NCBI GenBank assembly: GCA_027922465.2
Contig: BQMF02000303.1
Coordinates: forward strand, 476,795 to 540,794
DNA from: Turritopsis dohrnii
Lineage: Eukaryota > Cnidaria > Hydrozoa > Anthoathecata > Oceaniidae
Length of the DNA stretch: 64,000 bases
Direction of reading: 5' to 3'
The notes below the pieces were generated by a model that was not told where the DNA came from, did no database searches, and saw nothing but the letters and a program-made list of their open reading frames with translations. This document shows, piece after piece, positions 58,701-64,000 of the stretch (position 1 is the first letter of the stretch; each line of letters opens with the position of its first letter). The translations under genes were made by a program, and so were the position numbers.

Positions 58701-61700
58701 TATTGCAGTTAAAAAAACTAGCTCGAAAATACAAAGGGCAGGGCGGATAAACTTCAGAAAAGACTATCAGATAATAAAATTGAATTCTCTGACATTCTAA
58801 ATGCACCTGTCAGCTCTGCAGAAACAGCGGAAGTAGCTCCAGTACCACCAACACCAATCAGCAGTTGACCCCGAAGAGAAGAAAAAACTGGAAGATACAA
58901 TTTCACAGAAAGAAAAGGAAATTGCTGAGTTGAATAGCACTGTATTGAAATTGCAAGAAAAGTGTGACGTTGAACAGAAATTAAACGCTGAGAAGGATGA
59001 GAAGTTTTCCGAAAAAGAAAAGAGTTACATTGAAAGTGAAAAGAAGCTTCAGGCTTTATCAAGTGAGGTAGACCAACTTAAGAAGCATTGAAAGAAGAGA
59101 AGGTAAATTATTTTTAATTGTACTGCCTTGCTCCTATTTACTGGCCGAGATCATGGGAATGTAGACGTATTTTGTTGGGTTTTTTTTATGGATGTTTTCA
59201 TCTTGATATTTTCATTGTTAGGAAAAACAAGACAGAAACAGAAAGCTTGTGAAGACTGCTAAAGACAAAATAAATTCCCTTACTAGTAAGTTTTGATTTC
59301 CAGATGTCTATATCTACGAGAATAGAGCTGCAACTGTTTGATGAGGCATGAATTAAAAATATTAGAATCCAATAATGTTATTTTTATTGTTGCTAGGAAA
59401 ACTATTCTTAGTCCAGATAGAAAATCGGTCTTTCCCAATGAATCAGATTTTCCCAATCAAAGTTTCTCGAAGATTTCTTAAAGGAATTTTAGGTTTCTTT
59501 TAAATTGATAGTGCGGAGGAGTACTTTTCTATACAGGCACAAAATTTAATAAAAATACATTTTGTTGCTGTGACCTTTTGACCATTTTTCCACTGGGCTG
59601 TTTCATTGAACAGAATGAGGAAATTATCTGACACAAGGTTTCGCTCCTTCATGGTATGAAAGGAAGGTAACACTTTTTGTATTAGTTACACAGACCCAGT
59701 TCAATGAAAACTCAGAACCAGGCGGGAGTTTTCATTCGAACTGGGTATGTGTAACTAATACACTGACCCAACTGACCCAATGAAATTTCCAAATTTTTTA
59801 CTGGCAATTCTGTTGTATAACAGGAAATTGCTGCTTAAATTTTTAAACTGTGTTTCCATACTCAAGTTGTCTCTATGTTTTCAGAGTTGAAAGATACTAA
59901 GACGCAAGAAATCGAAACAATAACAAAACAGAATGAAGACCTGAAGAACCGGATCCAACAGTTGACCGATAGCGATCAGATACCTGCAGCAACCCAAGAG
60001 CTGAAACTACGCATAACATCTCTTGAAAAACAAGTTGAAGGGCTCCTAAAAGAAAAGGCACTTCTGACATCAAAGTGTGAAGAACTGCAACTCCAGTATG
60101 AACAATTGCTACAAGAAAAGAAAAGGTACGAAATTCCATTTAAGAAATTGAACTTTGTTTGGAAATCAAATTATAGTAGTTGTATCAAGAGTATAAAAAA
60201 TCTTTCTGACCTGCTGAAGAAAACAATGAACAGTTTGGAAAATGTTTTATCTATTCACCTGTTTCTTCTAACCGTGCTAAGTGCTTTTGCATTTTATAAC
60301 CACTTACCCATTTACCTAACTATGATGTTATTATTAGTTCATTAATATGTTCACCTACTTGTCTATTGTTAGAGCTACGGAAAAACTCATAAAAGCAAAC
60401 CAACAGAAAACTAGAGTGCAGTCCTCCTCGACTAGTACAGTTGAGGTGCCCACTGTTGCTACAACTGAATCAAGTATGTACAAAGTATTACATACATTTA
60501 TTTTCAAGTAATCTTCGGCAGATTTACTTTCAATTATGATTTACAATGTTAATTGAAACTTTCTCATATTGCCAACTTTTGATTCAATTCATCTTTCAAT
60601 TTGTAGCTGGAATAATATATTCTTTGTGACGGAACAAAATAAGAAATATCATCAGTCTTCGTTTTGATTTAGAAATACACTCCTTAACGTTTTTCGACGA
60701 ATTTGCCCACTCGGGTCCTATAAATTCCAAATTTTTTACTCTTTCAAATGTTTCTGTGAGTTTCTATGGAAACGCTAAGTATTCTTGAAAGTGTATGTTG
60801 ATCAAAGCTAAAATAGAAATACATGAATGGAAATATGGCGTATGATTATAACTGGTGAGGTTATTTTAACGCTGCTTCATGTTAGGTGCTCCACTTACTG
60901 CCACCGTTCGACCAACCGCCACATCAGCTCAACCATCGAAATTTCACGCCCAAGTTACTACAACGCCCACAGCAAGTATACGCCCTCTTGCTCATGCTGC
61001 TCCTACTGCTATGATTAGTCCAACAGTTCCTGTTTCAACTACACCCACTCCAATTGCTTCAGTATCCGCCTTACCCATCTCGGCCAACGTTCAACCACAG
61101 GTTGCAGAGGTTCAAGGCCGACCGTCAACAAGTAGGCCTTTGAATGAACGCCCTGGCACATCCTTTAAAGCGCCCGTTGCTGTAGTGACAGTTCAAAGTC
61201 AAGAGCTTTCTTCCGAGGATAGTGAATGAACTAAATGCTGACGATGTGCAATTAACAAGGCTAGTTTTATCTTTAGATGACAATTTTGTAAACACTGAAG
61301 TTTTCCTTCTATAAGAATGCTTTCATTGGTTTTAGTAGTGAGAATAACGAGCCTGGACCATCTTCGGTAGCTGACGTCCAGCCACCACCGTCAGCAGGGG
61401 CGTCTTCATCTACGAAAAGATCACATTCTCAGTTAGAGGATGGTGGACAGCAGTCTACTGAAGAGACGTAAGGCCCTTTTCACACTCCGCATAGGAAAAT
61501 GTTTTGTCAGGTTTTACAAAAGCATGTGATCTTTGTTTTCTACACTTCTGATGATGATTTTGTCCAGGGACTCGCTTAGTCAGGCTGGAGAAGACGAAGA
61601 ACCAGGCACGAAAAGACAGAGAGTTGATGCGAACCAAGCGACTGAGGAACAGCTGCAACCTTTCCAAGGTAACACGACACTGTTTCATTTGAACATAGTT

Positions 61701-63586
61701 CCATTATCGGAAGTTGATCAACTTTGTGTGTCCATCCTTGTATAGTGGATTCTCAAGAAGTTCTTGAAGAAGATGAGTTACTCGGTGAAGCCACGGAAGA
61801 TGGTGATGATGAAGTATTGGAAACTGCTCCACAAACTCATCCAGATACCCAGTCTACTCACGTAAGTTTCACTCAACTATCAGACAGCAAAAGTTCGATA
61901 AAGATGATGAGTAAGACAAAGCATGTTCTAGTAAATAATAATAATTAGATATTGTGATTTGGAAAGAAACAGCTGCAACAATACTCCAGTACAGGAACTC
62001 CAGGAATAAACCATTCTGAAGATACCCAACTTACCATCTATGATTTCATATTAACTTGCGTGTTTCAAATTCTAGGTTGGTGTGTCCAGAGAAGTGCGTT
62101 TACAAGTGGAAAGAACTCTTCAACCATCTCCACAAGAGCTTCTACGGCAAAGGTATTGTGTTTGTCATTCAGCGTATTTTCGCAAGTTGACACTTTAGAA
62201 TGACGATCCATATTGCAATGAACTTTCTAGGTCTAATCCAAGGGGCCGTTCGCAACTTCCGTCGTTTTCGCTAATGTCGGTAAGTATTTATACCGTGTTC
62301 ATTAATATCGATGACATTACTAATTATGTGGTTTTCGTTAACATCAATCGACGATGAAGTAGTAGCTTTCATACCTCTCGATAGTTATCTCTAGTGAAAT
62401 ATTAACTGTGCTTATTTTTTCTTGTTGAAGGGACAAGGTGGAAGTGGGTTTTATGAAGAGACAGATGATTCGACAGTTCCAAGTACTCCGACTTTATTCA
62501 TGCCCAAAAGAACTGACGGTTTTGCAGAAGCCGTCAGGTAAAATTTAGTTGATGAGTCCTGAACATTTTTACTCAACAATCCTCACTCATCAGTCAATAA
62601 TTTCGTTGTTTACATTTCAGTTCACCGTTGATTCGCCTTCCGACATTTTCTTTCACTACAACTGACCAATCAGGTGGCTCAACTGCTCCTTCTCTCGAAC
62701 AAACTGGTAAGCAAAATCAACTCAAGTTACCAAACTGCTTACTCAGCACTTTCTGTTATACGTTCAGTGTTTAACGTCTGTACTAGGCCTATTGCGCCTT
62801 TTAATGACGTGTCTTTCGGCTCACGGATAAATAAATAATGCCTACACAAAGATTTTTTTACAGTTTCAGATCATTCTTGATGTGTTAAAGCGACCTTTTG
62901 TTTGCTCAGGCGATGAGAAATCAACAGATCTTTCCCGGTCTTCTGAATAAACACTGAATTGCGGCCAAGTTTCATGTCTAATGTCGGCACATTTATTGAA
63001 AAATCTGTGGGAATGGGGTGCATTTCTATAGAAACACACAATTTCAATAAAAGTGCTCTCCGTCGCAGTGACTTTTTGACGGTTTCGCATTCATTGTTCC
63101 AATGATTTCGTTACTTTCCAACTTAAAGTAACTTGAACTGTTGTAAAGCTGAGGGTTGCACTGTGCTGAGGTTAGAAGTAGTTTGAATATTGAAAGTCAG
63201 GTTAGACATGTTCACTCTACCGCAGTGCAGCATATTTAAACGGAAATTCGGGACAGGTCCATTGTTTTCGCTTTAGTTGCTCTCTGTATCCGTATATACA
63301 TTGTGCTTCTATGGTGACCCCCTGCTTTTTAGGTTTACAGCTGAACGAAACAAGAGTAGATCTATTGGGTTCAGAAGATCAAGCCAATGTCCCTCAAACA
63401 CCTTTGAGTATTGTACCTTCAGGTGAGTCTCATGTCTTACTCTCAATCATATCGGAAAACTGGATAGTTTGTGGGGATACCGCACTCCTCTAATTAACTC
63501 CCATGCTCTTTTACGCGCACAGGGTGTTCATAAGAATTAGGGGTGCGTTATTTTTTTTTTTCATTTTTTAGCCGTAAAAGAAAACG
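49720..63586 (+). CDS. TPR: Nucleoprotein TPR (nuclear basket protein), 3' end beyond window
   Basis: TPR forms the filaments of the nuclear-pore basket. Exons: 49720-49912, 50089-50267, 50385-50924, 51047-51134, 51252-51320, 51452-51523, 51695-51786, 51941-52033, 52198-52302, 52498-52605, 52715-52857, 53049-53150, 53378-53462, 53526-53591, 53685-53903, 54012-54155, 54309-54482, 54570-54710, 54845-54955, 55196-55274, 55495-55587, 55701-55795, 55958-56245, 56315-56389, 56571-56759, 56891-56997, 57282-57567, 57709-57813, 57885-58092, 58275-58430, 58709-59102, 59222-59285, 59885-60125, 60373-60473, 60886 to about 61225, 61336-61467, 61568-61668, 61746-61861, 62076-62152, 62231-62279, 62431-62537, 62621-62706, 63333-63422, 63572-63586. 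Diagnostic blocks shared with vertebrate [91 protein letters not shown], and in the tail [19 protein letters not shown]. The first ~1300 residues are coiled coil; the tail is acidic and Ser/Thr/Pro-rich with KRQRVD-like basic signals. Exons 29 and 31 contain four single-base frameshifts (see findings). The join from exon 35 to 36 is not canonical as read. Confidence 0.93.
52903..53013. mobile_element. 'cactgcg' MITE in a TPR intron
   Basis: Copy in the intron between exons 11 and 12, ending 36 bp before the acceptor ('ctgtgacgaagtgtg' and 'actcctccacagtgattttt'). Confidence 0.6.
55588..55589 (+). other. GC splice donor in TPR
   Basis: The exon ends 'gagaaaaaag' and the intron begins 'gcaaat'. 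The next exon (55701) joins in frame only from this point. GC donors with a good AG|GCAA context are the usual minor class spliced by the major spliceosome. Confidence 0.7.
57929..57932 (+). other. Single-base frameshift in TPR exon 29
   Basis: Upstream the frame reads [13 protein letters not shown]. Directly after 'caaaacgg' the conserved continuation ([14 protein letters not shown]) is in the next frame, and the literal frame stops at TGA within four codons. The exon length (208) is one more than a multiple of three although both borders are phase 0, which fits one extra base, probably in the 'gg'. Confidence 0.8.
58111..58224. mobile_element. 'cactgcg' MITE in a TPR intron
   Basis: Copy in the intron between exons 29 and 30 ('agtcactgcgatgaagagtg' ... 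'cagcaaatttgcccactggg'). Confidence 0.6.
58736..59088 (+). other. Three further frameshifts in TPR exon 31
   Basis: The exon starts [11 protein letters not shown], then continues as [19 protein letters not shown] in the next frame (shift near 58740). Near 58855 it changes again to [20 protein letters not shown]. Near 59083 a base seems missing, because ALKEEK and a proper donor follow only after a last shift. Each piece is clearly coiled-coil coding. Confidence 0.8.
59505..59598. mobile_element. Diverged 'cactgcg' MITE in a TPR intron
   Basis: 'gtgcggaggagtacttttct' with 'ttgctgtgaccttttgacc' in the intron between exons 32 and 33, opposite in orientation to most copies. Confidence 0.5.
59679..59761. 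repeat. 83 bp hairpin in a TPR intron
   Basis: The arms 'gtattagttacacagaccca' and, reversed, 'gtattagttacacataccca' continue to 'gaaaactc', about 35 bp each with few mismatches. Probably a short foldback element. Confidence 0.75.
62992..63090. mobile_element. 'cactgcg' MITE in a TPR intron
   Basis: Copy in the intron between exons 42 and 43, with 'aatggggtgcatttctatag' and 'gctctccgtcgcagtgactt'. Confidence 0.6.
63572..63586 (+). other. Candidate 15-nucleotide micro-exon of TPR
   Basis: 'attttttag' precedes it and 'gtgaga' follows. It joins exon 43 in frame and adds AVKEN-type residues. Without it the last visible exon has no partner inside the window. Confidence 0.45.
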
Positions 63587-64000
63587 GTGAGAAAGTTTTT
63601 CATACAAATACAAGATTCCTGAAATTTGACACTTTTAACCTCATTTTCATGTTTTTTTTCTGTGTTTTTGTTGCCTGGGATACTGCTTTTCATTAAGACC
63701 GGTACCGAATAAATGTGTATGCAAATTTAATCGACATGAAGTTGAGAATCATGGGCTGAAGTTAGTTGTCATCCTTGTGATAAACGGCCCCCGTTGTGAT
63801 AAAGGCCCGGGCGCTTGTAAAACCTCTCCCGAGTTTCTGTTTAAACACCGTCTTAATTCCCAGTTAGCCATTAAGTTTCATTTCGGAAACGTGTAATTTA
63901 CTGTGTTACTTAGATAAAGTAAAATAACAAAAACAAGTTTAAAATTCAACATAGTAACATTTTATATGCACTGATGATGGTTTTATACCGAAAAGCTTTT
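63587..64000. other. Right edge, intron of TPR or downstream repeat
   Basis: No further exon recognised. Around 63780-63830 'gataaacggcccccgttgtg' resembles the ends of the 'rcgccc'-type MITEs, so a transposon probably begins here. Confidence 0.35.

Noticed and set aside
1..64000. CRISPR arrays, bacterial operons, tRNA or rRNA genes
   Set aside because: Short-spaced repeats here are transposon ends or satellite-like motifs; introns and gene content are those of an animal; no tRNA-like cloverleaf or rRNA segment was recognised by eye.

Overview
The window is nuclear DNA of an invertebrate animal. It is AT-rich, genes are split by many short introns with GT-AG (occasionally GC-AG) borders, a clear metazoan orthologue of the nuclear-pore protein TPR is present, and almost everything between genes is transposon-derived. 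The species cannot be fixed from the sequence. The repeat types, such as terminal repeats related to 'tatctcgaac' and a foldback ending in 'caacctcgtacccaggg', would suit a cnidarian or another early-branching marine animal, but that is only an impression. Layout: 1-4671 holds two tandem units of a large 2.0-2.5 kb repeat. Positions 5524-11018 hold a pogo-type MITE, a fragment of a LINE with a restriction-like endonuclease, and a complete 3.0 kb PIF/Harbinger transposon with both of its genes open (transposase on +, MADF/BESS DNA-binding protein on -, tail to tail). Positions 12443-18410 contain an 81 bp perfect hairpin, three more pogo-like or foldback elements, and a small intact ankyrin-repeat gene (16653-17147). 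Positions 18467-23069 carry an exon with a P2X7-type cysteine domain that runs straight into two more units of the large tandem repeat. Positions 23081-23975 are a THAP-domain gene on the minus strand with two compensating indels. Positions 27493-35299 contain two multi-exon genes on the minus strand that I do not recognise: a helical protein of 432 residues and, 966 bp downstream, a long Ser/Gln-rich protein. Positions 36253-49143 are a graveyard of DNA transposons and two 3' ends of one LINE family lying in opposite orientations. Positions 49720-63586, running off the right edge, are TPR in at least 44 exons. The genes do not form a pathway. TPR is the anchor: its coiled-coil N-terminal part, the linker, the acidic Ser/Thr/Pro-rich tail and the conserved 'VPSTPTLF...RTDGFAEA' motif are all visible. 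Between about 57930 and 59085 its reading frame is broken by four single-base shifts although splice sites and flanking exons are intact. The THAP exon shows the same kind of error near a homopolymer. This could be uncorrected sequencing error or real decay. The most unusual structure is the 1.7-2.6 kb tandem-unit family (135-4671 and 18786-23069), whose left boundary lies 6 bp inside the intron that follows the P2X7-like exon.
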